Shown: positions 42,890 to 52,335, counted from the first letter of the stretch. The stretch: 60,951 bases of DNA from Flaviramulus sp. (GCF_013001275.1 NZ_JABDMV010000063.1:1-60951); one strand, 5' to 3'. The notes: a model not told the origin generated them from the letters alone. Program-made: numbers and translations.

Positions 42890-43234
42890 TTGGTTGTAAA
42901 GTATCGTAAATACTATTGCCGCTATTACTAAAGTAACTGATACAATAACTATCCAAGATAATTTTTTAAGATAGGTTGAAGTTTTTTTTGGCGTAAAAGC
43001 TTTTTTTTGATAGTCAACTACGCGATCAATATCGTCCGTCCATTCCACTGGATAAATAACAGAATTGCATTTTTCACAGCCTAATTCATATAAGATATCA
43101 GCGGTTATAGATTTATAAAATTTCGTCACTATTATTTTTTGTTTAAAAATCAGGCGCAATCCCTCAGTACTATAACATTCAGGGCAGTTGTTTTTTAATG
43201 CAACCTCTTTAACCTTAATTAGTTTTTCAGACAT
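42884..43234 (-). CDS. Zinc-ribbon protein with a C-terminal membrane anchor
   Basis: 116 residues. CPEC at about 17-20 and CEKC at about 53-56 form a likely zinc ribbon. The last 22 residues are one hydrophobic helix (IVIVSVTLVIAAIVFTILY), a tail anchor. It lies two bases downstream of the histidine kinase gene on the same strand, so they may act together, but no partner function is known. Confidence 0.72.
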   Translation of the reverse strand: MSEKLIKVKEVALKNNCPECYSTEGLRLIFKQKIIVTKFYKSITADILYELGCEKCNSVIYPVEWTDDIDRVVDYQKKAFTPKKTSTYLKKLSWIVIVSVTLVIAAIVFTILYNQL

Positions 43235-43236
43235 AA

Positions 43237-44394
43237 TTAATGCGCTCTTTTTAAACTTATTTGTATCGTACTTCCTTTATCTTTTTCAGATTGTAAGACT
43301 TTAATTTTACCATCATGAAAATTTTCTATTATTCGTTTTGTAAGGGACAGCCCTAATCCCCATCCGCGCTTTTTAGTGGTGAATCCTGGATCGAAAATTT
43401 TCTTATAGTCCTTTTTCGAGATTCCTTTTCCAGTATCACTAATTGATACCATAACTTGATTTTCTAGTTGTGAAATTTCAATAGTCAGCTTACCGCGACC
43501 TTTCATAGCATCTATTGCATTCTTCACTAAATTTTCTATGGTCCAACTATAAAGTTGTTTATTCAGATTTACATGGATTTCACTTTTTGGAACTATTATT
43601 TCAAATTCAATAAGTTTTGAAGACCGAGTTTTTAAATAATCATAAGAATCTATGGTTTCTTTTACAATATCTGCCCTTTCCAATGTTGGCAATGAACCTA
43701 TTTTACTAAAGCGCTCGGTAATAGTTTTTAATCGATCAACATCTTTCTCAATTTCAAAAATATATTCTGGGTTTACATGTTCGCTTTTAAGTATTTCGGT
43801 CCAACCAATCAGAGAAGAAAGTGGCGTTCCAATTTGATGAGCAGTTTCTTTTGCCATACCAGACCAAAGCTTATTTTGAGCGGCATTTTTACTGCTTCTG
43901 TAAAAGAAATAAATTACAGCGCTAAAAAGAAAAATAATAAGAAATAAGGCTAGAGGATAGTATTTTAGTTTATTTAACAGTGGTGAATTGCCGTAGTAAA
44001 TGATGCTATTTAGCTTGCCATCAAAAATCACTTCTATTGGCTCGTTTTCATTTTTAAACTTCGAAATTAATTTTTTAACGAAGAGTGAATCACTTAATTT
44101 ACTTTCATCAATATTCAAATTACTTCCAATACTGCCGTCTTTATTAATTTCTAAAACGGGCGTACTTGAGTTGCTGTTTAAAATCTTTAGCGTTAAGTCT
44201 AAATTGGTATTATTGTTAGAATTAATTAAATCCTTTTGGGCAAACGACCAAACTTCCATTTTGGTGCGTTCTTCTTCTTTAAAATGTTGGAAAAACTCGT
44301 AAGTTTTCAATAAAATCAAGGACACAATAGCAAATGAGGCTACAATAATAATCCAACGAAATGCATTGCTGTGTTTTGAAAAAATCATTATCAA
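43237..44394 (-). CDS. Membrane sensor histidine kinase
   Basis: 385 residues. Two membrane helices (about 12-30 and 146-166) flank a small extracytoplasmic sensor domain of about 115 residues. The HisKA motif is MAKETAHQIGTPLSSLIGW with phospho-acceptor His186; the N box is ENLVKNAIDAM, G1 is SDTGKGIS and G2 is GWGLGLSL. No response regulator is encoded next to it, so it is an orphan whose partner and signal are unknown. Confidence 0.9.
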   Translation of the reverse strand: MIMIFSKHSNAFRWIIIVASFAIVSLILLKTYEFFQHFKEEERTKMEVWSFAQKDLINSNNNTNLDLTLKILNSNSSTPVLEINKDGSIGSNLNIDESKLSDSLFVKKLISKFKNENEPIEVIFDGKLNSIIYYGNSPLLNKLKYYPLALFLIIFLFSAVIYFFYRSSKNAAQNKLWSGMAKETAHQIGTPLSSLIGWTEILKSEHVNPEYIFEIEKDVDRLKTITERFSKIGSLPTLERADIVKETIDSYDYLKTRSSKLIEFEIIVPKSEIHVNLNKQLYSWTIENLVKNAIDAMKGRGKLTIEISQLENQVMVSISDTGKGISKKDYKKIFDPGFTTKKRGWGLGLSLTKRIIENFHDGKIKVLQSEKDKGSTIQISLKRAH

Positions 44395-44483
44395 TTAAAT
44401 TGAATTTGTAATATAATGCAAATCTGTTAATATTATTGCCCTAGTTGTTAGTAAATCGGTTTTTAGTTGAACGAGAGAATAGT

Positions 44484-44491
44484 TACATTTG
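44484..44491 (+). promoter_or_regulatory. Putative -7 element (TACATTTG) of flavin reductase gene
   Basis: Matches TAnnTTTG, 20 bases before the ATG at 44511. A TTG lies 14 bases upstream. Confidence 0.45.
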
Positions 44492-44510
44492 TTGAAATTA
44501 ATAAAATTTA

Positions 44511-45380
44511 ATGCCGTCGATAGATCCAAAAAGCTTATCAACAAGTAAATTACATAGTTATTTGTTGAGCGCGGTAGCACCAAGACCAATTGCTTTTGCA
44601 AGTACGATTGATGCTAAGGGCAACCCTAATTTATCGCCATTTAGTTTTTTTAATGTATTTAGTGCTAACCCACCAATTATGATTTTTTCGCCAGCAAGAC
44701 GTGTGCGAGACAACACTGTAAAACACACTTTGCAAAATGTTGAAGGCACAAAAGAAGTGGTGATTAATATGGTGAATTATGATATGGTTCATCAAATGTC
44801 GTTAAGCAGTACGGAGTATCCTGAGGCGGTTAACGAGTTTGAAAAAGCGGGTTTCACTATGGTGAAATCAGATGTAGTTAAACCATTTCGTGTAGGAGAA
44901 TCACCTGTTCAATTTGAGTGTAAAGTAAACGATATTATTAAATTAGGAAAGGAAGGTGGCGCTGGAAATTTAATAATTTGTGAAGTTGTTAAACTTCATA
45001 TTGATGATGATTATTTGGATGATGATGGTACACTAAATCAACAGAAATTAGATTTAGTAGCCAGAGCTGGAGGCAGTTATTATAGTCGTGCTAAAAAAGG
45101 GTTTTTTGAAATACCAAAACCTCTAAGCAGTTTAGGAATTGGTGTCGATAGTTTTCCCGATTATGTAAAGAATAGTATGGTTTTAACGGGGAATGATTTA
45201 GGCATGCTAGGTAATATAGAAGCTTTGCCAAATAAAGACGATGTATCTAAATTTATAGCAGATTTAGGGTCACGTTACCCAAATATAAAGACAGCTACAC
45301 ATAGAGAAAAACATATATTAGCAAGAAATTATTTAAGTTTTGGCGACGTCGAAAGCGCCTGGAAAATATTGTTGAGTTAA
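44511..45380 (+). CDS. Flavin reductase-like domain protein
   Basis: 289 residues. The N-terminal 200 residues form a flavin reductase-like split barrel: VAPRPIAFASTIDAKGNPNLSPFSFF (quoted in parts: APRPIAFAST and NLSPFSFFNVFSANPP) is the FMN-binding signature. The C-terminal 80 residues are a helical tail of unknown role. It probably reduces flavin with NAD(P)H or acts as a flavin-dependent oxidoreductase. Followed 31 bases later by the DUF3127 gene. Confidence 0.88.
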   Translation: MPSIDPKSLSTSKLHSYLLSAVAPRPIAFASTIDAKGNPNLSPFSFFNVFSANPPIMIFSPARRVRDNTVKHTLQNVEGTKEVVINMVNYDMVHQMSLSSTEYPEAVNEFEKAGFTMVKSDVVKPFRVGESPVQFECKVNDIIKLGKEGGAGNLIICEVVKLHIDDDYLDDDGTLNQQKLDLVARAGGSYYSRAKKGFFEIPKPLSSLGIGVDSFPDYVKNSMVLTGNDLGMLGNIEALPNKDDVSKFIADLGSRYPNIKTATHREKHILARNYLSFGDVESAWKILLS

Positions 45381-45410
45381 AATAATAATTAGTTATAAAT
45401 AATAGTTTAA

Positions 45411-45788
45411 ATGGAAGTTCAAGGAAGAATTAAAATGATTGGAGAAACTCAAACTTTTGGTAGTAATGGGTTTAGAAAAAGAGAAGTTGTTGTAACAACA
45501 GAGGAACAATACCCGCAGCAAATAATGGTGGAGTTTGTTCAAGATAAAACAGATTTGCTAGACAGTTACAAAGAAGGTCAGCAAGTAAAAATTAGTATTA
45601 ATTTACGTGGAAGAGAATGGGTAAACCCTCAAGGTGAAACCAAATATTTTAACTCTATTCAGGGTTGGAGAATTGAAGCGTTACAGAGTGAGGCAACAGG
45701 CGATAATTTGCCACCAGTGCCACCTATGGATGCATTTGAACCTGCAGGCGATTTAAAAGAAGAGGATCATGACGATTTGCCTTTTTAA
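45411..45788 (+). CDS. DUF3127 protein with SSB-like C-terminal tip
   Basis: 125 residues. Residues about 1-95 form an OB-like beta domain (MEVQGRIKMIGETQTF, FRKREVVVTT, VKISINLRGREW). The C-terminus is an acidic linker ending EEDHDDLPF. The last five residues DDLPF are the same as in SSB at 27.5 kb, where they bind repair and replication partners. The DUF3127 family is widespread in Bacteroidota and of unknown function. Terminator follows. Confidence 0.88.
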   Translation: MEVQGRIKMIGETQTFGSNGFRKREVVVTTEEQYPQQIMVEFVQDKTDLLDSYKEGQQVKISINLRGREWVNPQGETKYFNSIQGWRIEALQSEATGDNLPPVPPMDAFEPAGDLKEEDHDDLPF

Positions 45789-45818
45789 CAAATTTCTGAT
45801 AAGAAAACAATTATAATT

Positions 45819-45852
45819 AAAAACCTTTCAATATTTTATTGAAAGGTTTTTT
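45819..45852 (+). terminator. Intrinsic terminator after the DUF3127 gene
   Basis: AAAAACCTTTCAATA pairs with TATTGAAAGGTTTTTT in the space before aat. Confidence 0.88.
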
Positions 45853-45863
45853 ACATTTAGGAT

Positions 45864-46493
45864 ATGCAGCATATAACAGATAAATTATGGTTCCCAAATG
45901 TGAACGAAGCCACAGAGGATGGGTTATTAGCTATTGGTGGAGATTTGTCTGTAAAACGACTATTATTAGCCTACAATTCTGGTGTTTTTCCTTGGTTTGA
46001 GTTTGAAGAACCAATTTTATGGTGGTCCCCAAATCCGCGATTTGTCTTGTTCCCAGAAAAGTTGAAGGTTTCAAAAAGCATGAAACAAGTGCTGCGAAAC
46101 CAAAAATATAAAGTAACTTTTAACAAAGATTTTAAATCTGTTATCACAGAATGTTCTGAAGCAAAAAGAGCAGGACAAACCGGGACTTGGATAACAAACA
46201 GTATGGTTGATGCTTATTTAAAACTTCACGAATTGGGTTTTGCTAAATCTGTTGAAGTTTGGCTTGATGAAATGTTGGTTGGTGGACTTTACGGAATTGA
46301 TTTAGGAAATAACGTGTTTTGTGGAGAAAGCATGTTTTCAAAAGAAAGTAACGCCAGTAAAGTAGGGCTCATAACCTTAGTTAAAAAAACTAAATATAAA
46401 CTTATAGATTGTCAAGTGTATACTAAGCATTTAGAAAGTTTGGGTGCGGAGGAAATTTCGCGAGATATGTTTCTATCTTATTTAAAAGAATAA
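45864..46493 (+). CDS. aat: Leucyl/phenylalanyl-tRNA-protein transferase
   Basis: 209 residues. It adds Leu or Phe from tRNA to N-terminal Arg or Lys of proteins, marking them for ClpAP. Motifs: [46 protein letters not shown] and [10 protein letters not shown] (read as [18 protein letters not shown]). Single gene just after a terminator, so it may depend on a promoter inside the terminator region. Confidence 0.95.
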   Translation: MQHITDKLWFPNVNEATEDGLLAIGGDLSVKRLLLAYNSGVFPWFEFEEPILWWSPNPRFVLFPEKLKVSKSMKQVLRNQKYKVTFNKDFKSVITECSEAKRAGQTGTWITNSMVDAYLKLHELGFAKSVEVWLDEMLVGGLYGIDLGNNVFCGESMFSKESNASKVGLITLVKKTKYKLIDCQVYTKHLESLGAEEISRDMFLSYLKE

Positions 46494-46507
46494 AACTTTC
46501 AAATTCC

Positions 46508-47074
46508 TCATACTTCATGATACCTAAAACAAGCTACTTCATGGTCGTTTACCATACCAGTAGCCTGCATGTGGGCATAAATAACCGTAGATCCAACAAA
46601 TTTAAACCCTCGTTTTTTTAAATCTTTGCTAATAATATCGCTAAGAAGAGTATTTGGTGGGGTATCTTTATAATTTTTAAGTTTGTTTTTAATGGGTTTT
46701 CCATTAACAAACCCCCAAATATATTTACTAAAACTCCCAAATTCTTCTTGAATTTTTATAAATGCTTGAGCGTTAGTAATAGTTGCATTAATCTTGAGTT
46801 TGTTCCTAATTATTCCAGCGTTTTGTAATAATTCGGTTTTTTTTGCTTCATTATATTTAGCGATTTTTTTAAAATCAAATTGATCGAAAGCATCATGGAA
46901 ATTATTGCGTTTGCGTAAGATTGTTATCCAACTTAATCCAGCTTGAAAAGTCTCTAATATTAAAAATTCAAAAAGGGTTTCGTCATCATAAACCGGAACG
47001 CCCCATTCTTCATCATGATAGGCTTCATATAAATCATCACCAACACACCAACCACATTTATGTTTTGAATTCAT
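46508..47074 (-). CDS. tag: DNA-3-methyladenine glycosylase I (Tag)
   Basis: 188 residues. It excises 3-methyladenine. The zinc site is Cys7 (KCGWC), His20 (AYHDEEWG), and the C-terminal His and Cys in VNDHEVACF. Other motifs are FEFLILETFQAGLSWITIL and IIRNKLKINATI. Last gene of a minus-strand run after the TonB-C-like gene. Confidence 0.95.
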   Translation of the reverse strand: MNSKHKCGWCVGDDLYEAYHDEEWGVPVYDDETLFEFLILETFQAGLSWITILRKRNNFHDAFDQFDFKKIAKYNEAKKTELLQNAGIIRNKLKINATITNAQAFIKIQEEFGSFSKYIWGFVNGKPIKNKLKNYKDTPPNTLLSDIISKDLKKRGFKFVGSTVIYAHMQATGMVNDHEVACFRYHEV

Positions 47075-47177
47075 ATAGTAAAATTAATTAAAATAACAAG
47101 ATAAAGTTTTGTGTTATAAATTGAAAGTTAAAATGAAATGGAAGATTTTAAAATAACTCAGAGTTAATGATAGTTTC

Positions 47178-47894
47178 TTATTTACCTATAAAATTAAAAG
47201 TAATAGAACCTAATTGAGTTTCTTTTGAAGCATCTGCACTAAACTGTGATTCTTTAGCATACTCTAAAGCTCGTTCAATTAAACAAGCATTATCAGAATT
47301 TGATGAGGTATTAATATAAGCATCTGTAACGCCACCGATAGAATTTACAGTAATATTTACTACTATTTTTCCATCTTCCTCGCATAAATACACTGGGATA
47401 GGGATGTAAACTTTTTTCCTGTTTACTAAAGAAAATCTAATGGAACTTTTTGAGTTGCTGCCGGTAGACTGTTGTTTTTTAAGTAATTCGTTAACCATAT
47501 TGAATTTTGATAGGTCGTCATCGTTTAATTTAGAATCTTCAAAATCATTAAAAACTTTATTGGCTGCGTTTGGGCCATCTGATGCAGAGTTGTAATTTGG
47601 CACGTAATCTTGGGGTGGTGCAATAGTTTTATAGGCTTGAGCAAAATGTTTAATTTCTTTATCTGCTTCGTTATAAGCCTCATTAGTTTCTGCTTTGGAG
47701 TTGTTGAGACTTTCTAAGGCTTCTAGAATTTTGATTTCCTCATCAGTAAGTTCCTTTTCTGGTTCAATTTCATAATAACTTTCAGTTAAATATGAGCCCT
47801 GTTTTTTAAGGCCAATATTGAATACTGATAGCACTACTGTTCCTGAAAGGAAAAAGGTAATTAAAAGGGCTTTATGTTGATTTGATAAGTTCAA
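47178..47894 (-). CDS. Membrane-anchored protein with TonB-C-like domain
   Basis: 238 residues. One N-terminal membrane helix (about 8-27) is followed by an acidic, partly helical linker. The last 95 residues resemble the TonB C-terminal domain: VVNITVNSIGGVTDAYINTSS, then ACLIERALEYAKESQFSAD, then GSITFNFI. There is no Pro-rich spacer of classical TonB and no ExbB or ExbD gene nearby. It may be an energy-transducer-like or a structural envelope protein. It lies just downstream of truB. Confidence 0.68.
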   Translation of the reverse strand: MNLSNQHKALLITFFLSGTVVLSVFNIGLKKQGSYLTESYYEIEPEKELTDEEIKILEALESLNNSKAETNEAYNEADKEIKHFAQAYKTIAPPQDYVPNYNSASDGPNAANKVFNDFEDSKLNDDDLSKFNMVNELLKKQQSTGSNSKSSIRFSLVNRKKVYIPIPVYLCEEDGKIVVNITVNSIGGVTDAYINTSSNSDNACLIERALEYAKESQFSADASKETQLGSITFNFIGK

Positions 47895-47946
47895 ATCTCA
47901 TTAATTAGATAAATAGGTTCACGAAATATACGTAAAATAAAACAAT

Positions 47947-48639
47947 TTAGTTCTTTAGGGCTTTAATGAAGGCATCAATTGAGGTTGCATTAGATACATT
48001 AAAATCACCAATTTTTGTTCTTCTTAGGGCAGATAAATGTGCTCCAGATTGAAGCGCCTTACCAAAATCGTTTGCTAAAGAGCGAATATATGTGCCCTTG
48101 CTACAAACGACTCTAAAATCAATATGTAAATCATTAATTTTCGTGATTTCAAACTCAGAAATAGTTACGGTTCTTGATGCAATTTCAACAGTTTCACCCG
48201 CTCTTGCGAATTCATATAAACGCTTTCCGTCTTTTTTTAAGGCTGAAAAAATTGGTGGAAATTGTTGAATTTCTCCCGTAAATTGTTTGGATGTCGCTTT
48301 TAATAAAGCTTCTGAGATATGCTTTGTTGGATAGGTATTATTTATTTCGGTTTCCAAATCGAAAGATGGTGTGGTACTTCCTAAAACTAAAGTTCCAGTA
48401 TATTCTTTTATTTGTCCTTGAAATGTATCAAGTTGTTTGGTCATTTTTCCGGTACATATCACCAATAAACCAGTAGCCAAAGGGTCTAATGTACCAGCGT
48501 GACCAACTTTTATTTTTTTTACATTGAATGCTTGTCGTATTTCCCAACGAAGCTTGTTAACTACTTGAAAAGATGTCCAATTTAATGGCTTGTCTATAAG
48601 TAAAACTTGCCCAGAAAGGAATTGTTCAGCAGTTTGCAT
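47947..48639 (-). CDS. truB: tRNA pseudouridine-55 synthase TruB
   Basis: 230 residues. It forms pseudouridine 55 in the T loop of tRNAs. The catalytic Asp52 is in KVGHAGTLDPLATGLLV; DKPLNWTSFQVVN and KGTYIRSLANDFG are further family motifs. The C-terminal PUA domain is short, as in many bacteria. Three bases downstream of uppP on the same strand. Confidence 0.96.
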   Translation of the reverse strand: MQTAEQFLSGQVLLIDKPLNWTSFQVVNKLRWEIRQAFNVKKIKVGHAGTLDPLATGLLVICTGKMTKQLDTFQGQIKEYTGTLVLGSTTPSFDLETEINNTYPTKHISEALLKATSKQFTGEIQQFPPIFSALKKDGKRLYEFARAGETVEIASRTVTISEFEITKINDLHIDFRVVCSKGTYIRSLANDFGKALQSGAHLSALRRTKIGDFNVSNATSIDAFIKALKN

Positions 48640-48642
48640 GAC

Positions 48643-49437
48643 TTAGGTTAAAGATGATAAGACAATGGCTATAATACCTACTATGACACAATAAATAGCA
48701 AAATAAGTAAGTTTACTCTTTTTTACTAGTGCAATCATCCATGTACATGCAAATAATCCGGCAATAAATGCAGCGATAAACCCTATTGAAAGCGTAGTAA
48801 AATTTCCACTTTCATAAGTTAAATCGCCACTTATAATATCTTTAGCAATTTTTCCGAAAATTAACGGGACAACCATTAAAAATGAAAACCGCGCTGCTTT
48901 GGTTTTATCATTTCCTAATAAAACAGACGTTGAAATGGTTGCTCCTGAGCGTGAAATACCTGGGAGCATAGCAATGGCTTGAGCAATTCCAATTACTATA
49001 GCATTTCTGAAAGATACATTTTTATTGGTGCTTTTGGCCTTGTCTGCTAAATAGAGAAGTAAGGCAGTAATAATCAACATAAAGCCAACTAAATTTAAAT
49101 TACCCCCAAATAGCTTTGCAAATTGAGATTCATATGTAAAGCCTATTAAAGCAGCCGGAATCATCGATAAAGTAATTTTTGTAATGAATTGTAAATCCTC
49201 GTTCCATTTAAATTTTAGAGCGCCTTTTATTAAATCTAAAATATCTTTTCTAAAAATAACAATAGTACTTAGTGCTGTAGCAAAGTGTAGTACGACTGTA
49301 AACAATAAGCTTTCTTCCGGCAAGGAATTATCACCCAAAATAGCCTTGCCAAGTTCCAAATGACCACTTGATGAAACTGGTAAAAATTCGGTTAGTCCTT
49401 GAATAATTCCTAAAATTATTGCGTCGATAATATTCAT
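48643..49437 (-). CDS. uppP: Undecaprenyl-diphosphate phosphatase UppP (BacA)
   Basis: 264 residues, about eight membrane helices. It recycles the lipid carrier for peptidoglycan. Family motifs: GIIQGLTEFLPVSSSGHLEL with the catalytic Glu and His, and LPGISRSGATISTSVLLG. It lies directly upstream of truB. In many flavobacteria uppP and truB belong to an ftsX-DUF3098-uppP-truB run. Confidence 0.95.
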   Translation of the reverse strand: MNIIDAIILGIIQGLTEFLPVSSSGHLELGKAILGDNSLPEESLLFTVVLHFATALSTIVIFRKDILDLIKGALKFKWNEDLQFITKITLSMIPAALIGFTYESQFAKLFGGNLNLVGFMLIITALLLYLADKAKSTNKNVSFRNAIVIGIAQAIAMLPGISRSGATISTSVLLGNDKTKAARFSFLMVVPLIFGKIAKDIISGDLTYESGNFTTLSIGFIAAFIAGLFACTWMIALVKKSKLTYFAIYCVIVGIIAIVLSSLT

Positions 49438-49503
49438 GGGGCAAAAGTAGCTAATAACATAAAGTAAACATAATCAGTTGATGTAAAAAGTTATTAAAAA
49501 AAC

Positions 49504-50832
49504 CTAAACAAAAATCCACCCAATTATGAGAATTAAAACAATTCCAGTAATACCCTGTAGCAGAGTGGAAACCGTTTGCGTTTTAAGAGCTGTGGATGTA
49601 TCCATATCTGAAAACTGAGCTACCACCCAAAAGAAACTGTCATTTAAATGCGATACTGTCATTGATCCAGCACCAATAGCCAGAACAGTTAAAGCCCGCC
49701 CTATTGCTGAATCTAAACCAAACGACTCTAAAACAGGTGCCATAATAGCAGCCGTTGTTATTATTGAGACGGTAGATGATCCTTGAGCAGTTTTTAAAAT
49801 AGCGGCAATAATAAATGGTAAAAACAAACCTAAATTTAAATCTGAAAAACGATTACCTATAATATCGCCTATACCAGTAGCTTGCAAAATGGAGCCAAAA
49901 GCACCACCTGCACCAGTAATTAAAATGATAATACCGGCTTCTTTCAGCCCGCTTGTAACCCAATTAAAATGAGTGGCATCACTAACATTTTTCTTTAGTT
50001 TAAAAGCGAGAAAAACACCGATTAACAAAGCAATTACTGGATTTCCTATAAAGTTAACCGTTTTAGAAATAACGCCTTCTCCAAAAGGATGTGTTGGATA
50101 ATCTGAAATAGATTTTAATGCGATTAATATAATAGGAATTATGATTGGCATAAAAGCAATGGATGTTTTTGGAAAAGGTTGATTTTTAGAATTTTCATCT
50201 GAGGAGCTATCAGTATTTGTTTCATTTTTATAACTGCGTTCTAGAAACTTTGCCCAGAAATAACCAACCAATGAAACAGGAAAAGCAATAGCAAGGCCTA
50301 ATAGTATTACTAACCCTAAATCAGCATCTAAGGCAGCAGTTGCAGCTAAAGGGCCTGGAGTAGGTGGTACAAAAACATGAGCAGTATATAATCCAGCAGC
50401 TAAAGAAACGGCCAAAACTGCTAATGGTATTTTTGATTTTTTGTTAATTGCTTTGTTTAAAGAAGACAAAATAATGAAGCCGGAATCGCAATAAACAGGA
50501 ATTGAAACAATAAACCCAGTAATATTCATTGCTAAAACAGATCGGCTTTTACCAATAGTTTTTAAGGCAAAATTTGCCATGGTTTTCGCACCACCACTTT
50601 TTTCTAAATAAGCGCCAATAATGGTTCCAAAAGCTATTATTATACCTATGCTTCCAAGAGTTTTTCCAAATCCTTTTGTTAAGGTAGCCGTAATTTCTTC
50701 TGAATTCAATCCACTAACAAATCCCATAACAATCCCTGCCATTAATAAAGATAGAAATGGGTGGAATTTATATTTTGATGCTGCTACCACCATTAGTATA
50801 ACGACTACTATTAATGCTATTAAAATCTCCAT
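49504..50832 (-). CDS. GntP-family permease, possible glycerate:H+ symporter
   Basis: 442 residues, 12 or so membrane helices. GVVSGL-type loops, VYCDSGFIILSSLNKA, HVFVPPTPGPLAAT and AQGSSTVSIITTAA are GntP-family motifs. The family takes up gluconate, glycerate and related sugar acids. It is divergent from a glycerate kinase gene, so glycerate is the best substrate guess. The gene pair sits between uppP and DUF3098. Confidence 0.9.
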   Translation of the reverse strand: MEILIALIVVVILMVVAASKYKFHPFLSLLMAGIVMGFVSGLNSEEITATLTKGFGKTLGSIGIIIAFGTIIGAYLEKSGGAKTMANFALKTIGKSRSVLAMNITGFIVSIPVYCDSGFIILSSLNKAINKKSKIPLAVLAVSLAAGLYTAHVFVPPTPGPLAATAALDADLGLVILLGLAIAFPVSLVGYFWAKFLERSYKNETNTDSSSDENSKNQPFPKTSIAFMPIIIPIILIALKSISDYPTHPFGEGVISKTVNFIGNPVIALLIGVFLAFKLKKNVSDATHFNWVTSGLKEAGIIILITGAGGAFGSILQATGIGDIIGNRFSDLNLGLFLPFIIAAILKTAQGSSTVSIITTAAIMAPVLESFGLDSAIGRALTVLAIGAGSMTVSHLNDSFFWVVAQFSDMDTSTALKTQTVSTLLQGITGIVLILIIGWIFV

Positions 50833-50838
50833 ACTTGT

Positions 50839-50846
50839 TATATTTG
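50839..50846 (+). promoter_or_regulatory. Putative -7 element (TATATTTG) of glycerate kinase
   Basis: Perfect TAnnTTTG match, 33 bases before the kinase ATG, within the 46-base gap of the divergent pair. Confidence 0.45.
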
Positions 50847-50878
50847 TTTAGAACTAAAAGTACTAATAAATTTTATTT

Positions 50879-52003
50879 ATGAAATTTGTAATAGCACCAG
50901 ATAAATTTAAAGGCTCATTATCAGGTTTACAATTTTGCAAAGCTGTTGAAGAAGGCATTAAAACTATCCTGCCAAATTCAAAAATTCTTTTTCTACCTCT
51001 TGCTGATGGAGGCGATGGAACCATCGAAGTTGTGAATTTTTATTTGAAGGGCGAAATAATAGAAGTTGAAGTAAATAACCCTTTTTTTAAACCTGTTTTG
51101 GTATCATATTTATATTCAAAAGCTACAAATACTGCTTTTATAGAAATGGCTGAAGCATCTGGAGTAAAACTTTTAAAACCTGAACAATTCGATTGTAAAA
51201 ACGCCACAACTCTGGGTACGGGAGAAATGATTGTTGACGCTATAAACAAAGGGGCACAAAAAATTATTTTGGGTATAGGTGGAAGTGCTACAAACGACTG
51301 CGGTATTGGTATGGCCACGGCATTAAGTTATCGCTTTTTGGATAAGAATAACAATGAAGTAAAACCTATTGGCTTAAATTTATCACAGATTGAATCTATT
51401 GATGTCTCTAATGTAAATGATAGGCTATATCAAGTCGATTTCAGTGTTGCCTGCGATGTTACTAATCCGTTATACGGTTCCAATGGAGCAGCATATGTTT
51501 ATGGTGCTCAAAAAGGAGCATCGCCTTTTGATATTGAAATGTTAGATCAAGGACTAAAGCATTTTTCAAAAATTTTAAAAAACGTTTTTAATGTAGATGC
51601 GCAATCTGTGAAAGGTGGAGGCGCAGCTGGTGGAATGGGAATTGCTTCAAAACTATTTTTAAAAGCTAGTTTAGAACCTGGTGTTAAACTTGTAAAATCT
51701 TTGGCTGATTTTGATAATAAAATCGAAAATGCAGATTGGATTATCACTGGTGAAGGTAAGCTTGACTCTCAAACATTCTCAGGAAAAACGCTTCAAGGTG
51801 TAATGACTTCGGCGAAATCGAAACAAATTAAAGTGGCTGCATTTTGTGGCGCAATAGATTTAGATGAAAATAAAATATTAGAATTTGGAATTGATTATGC
51901 TGATGCCGTTTTAAATCATTCCGAAAATTTGGATGATGCGATGCAAAATGGATATAAGTATATAATAGAAATGGTTACAGAATTTGCCAAAAAAATAGTA
52001 TAA
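50879..52003 (+). CDS. Glycerate kinase (GarK/GlxK family)
   Basis: 374 residues. It phosphorylates D-glycerate to 2-phosphoglycerate. Motifs: IAPDKFKGSLSGLQFCKAVEEG, LADGGDGTIEVV, GIGGSATNDCGIGMA and ITGEGKLDSQTFSGKT. Divergent from the GntP-family permease, so the pair can import and use glycerate. It is convergent with the DUF3098 gene with four bases between. Confidence 0.94.
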   Translation: MKFVIAPDKFKGSLSGLQFCKAVEEGIKTILPNSKILFLPLADGGDGTIEVVNFYLKGEIIEVEVNNPFFKPVLVSYLYSKATNTAFIEMAEASGVKLLKPEQFDCKNATTLGTGEMIVDAINKGAQKIILGIGGSATNDCGIGMATALSYRFLDKNNNEVKPIGLNLSQIESIDVSNVNDRLYQVDFSVACDVTNPLYGSNGAAYVYGAQKGASPFDIEMLDQGLKHFSKILKNVFNVDAQSVKGGGAAGGMGIASKLFLKASLEPGVKLVKSLADFDNKIENADWIITGEGKLDSQTFSGKTLQGVMTSAKSKQIKVAAFCGAIDLDENKILEFGIDYADAVLNHSENLDDAMQNGYKYIIEMVTEFAKKIV

Positions 52004-52007
52004 AATA

Positions 52008-52259
52008 TTATTTATCCGGATTTAAAAGAATCGCATAAATTTCTATTCCAAAACCAATTAAAACTAACATTGGAGCTAATCGAATTCTTCTAAAACTAAA
52101 AATATCTGGGTTAAAAACGTTCGGATCGTCGCTGCCACCTCCAGCCATTAAAATAAACCCTAAGGCAATGATAGCTAAACCAATAAACATAAATTTATAG
52201 TTTTTCTTACCAAACACAAAAACAGGTTTCGCGTTTTCTTTTCGTTTTTTCTCTCCCAT
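52008..52259 (-). CDS. DUF3098 membrane protein
   Basis: 83 residues with two membrane helices and a central GGGSDDPNVFNPDIFSFRRI loop, the signature of DUF3098. It is 76 bases downstream of ftsX on the same strand; this gene pairing is conserved in flavobacteria. Possible division or envelope role, function unknown. Confidence 0.88.
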   Translation of the reverse strand: MGEKKRKENAKPVFVFGKKNYKFMFIGLAIIALGFILMAGGGSDDPNVFNPDIFSFRRIRLAPMLVLIGFGIEIYAILLNPDK

Positions 52260-52335
52260 AATTCTTTATAAAATTTATGTTGCAATTTAACGTATTTATA
52301 AAAAAACGAATATTTATAGTAACTTAAATTATCAC

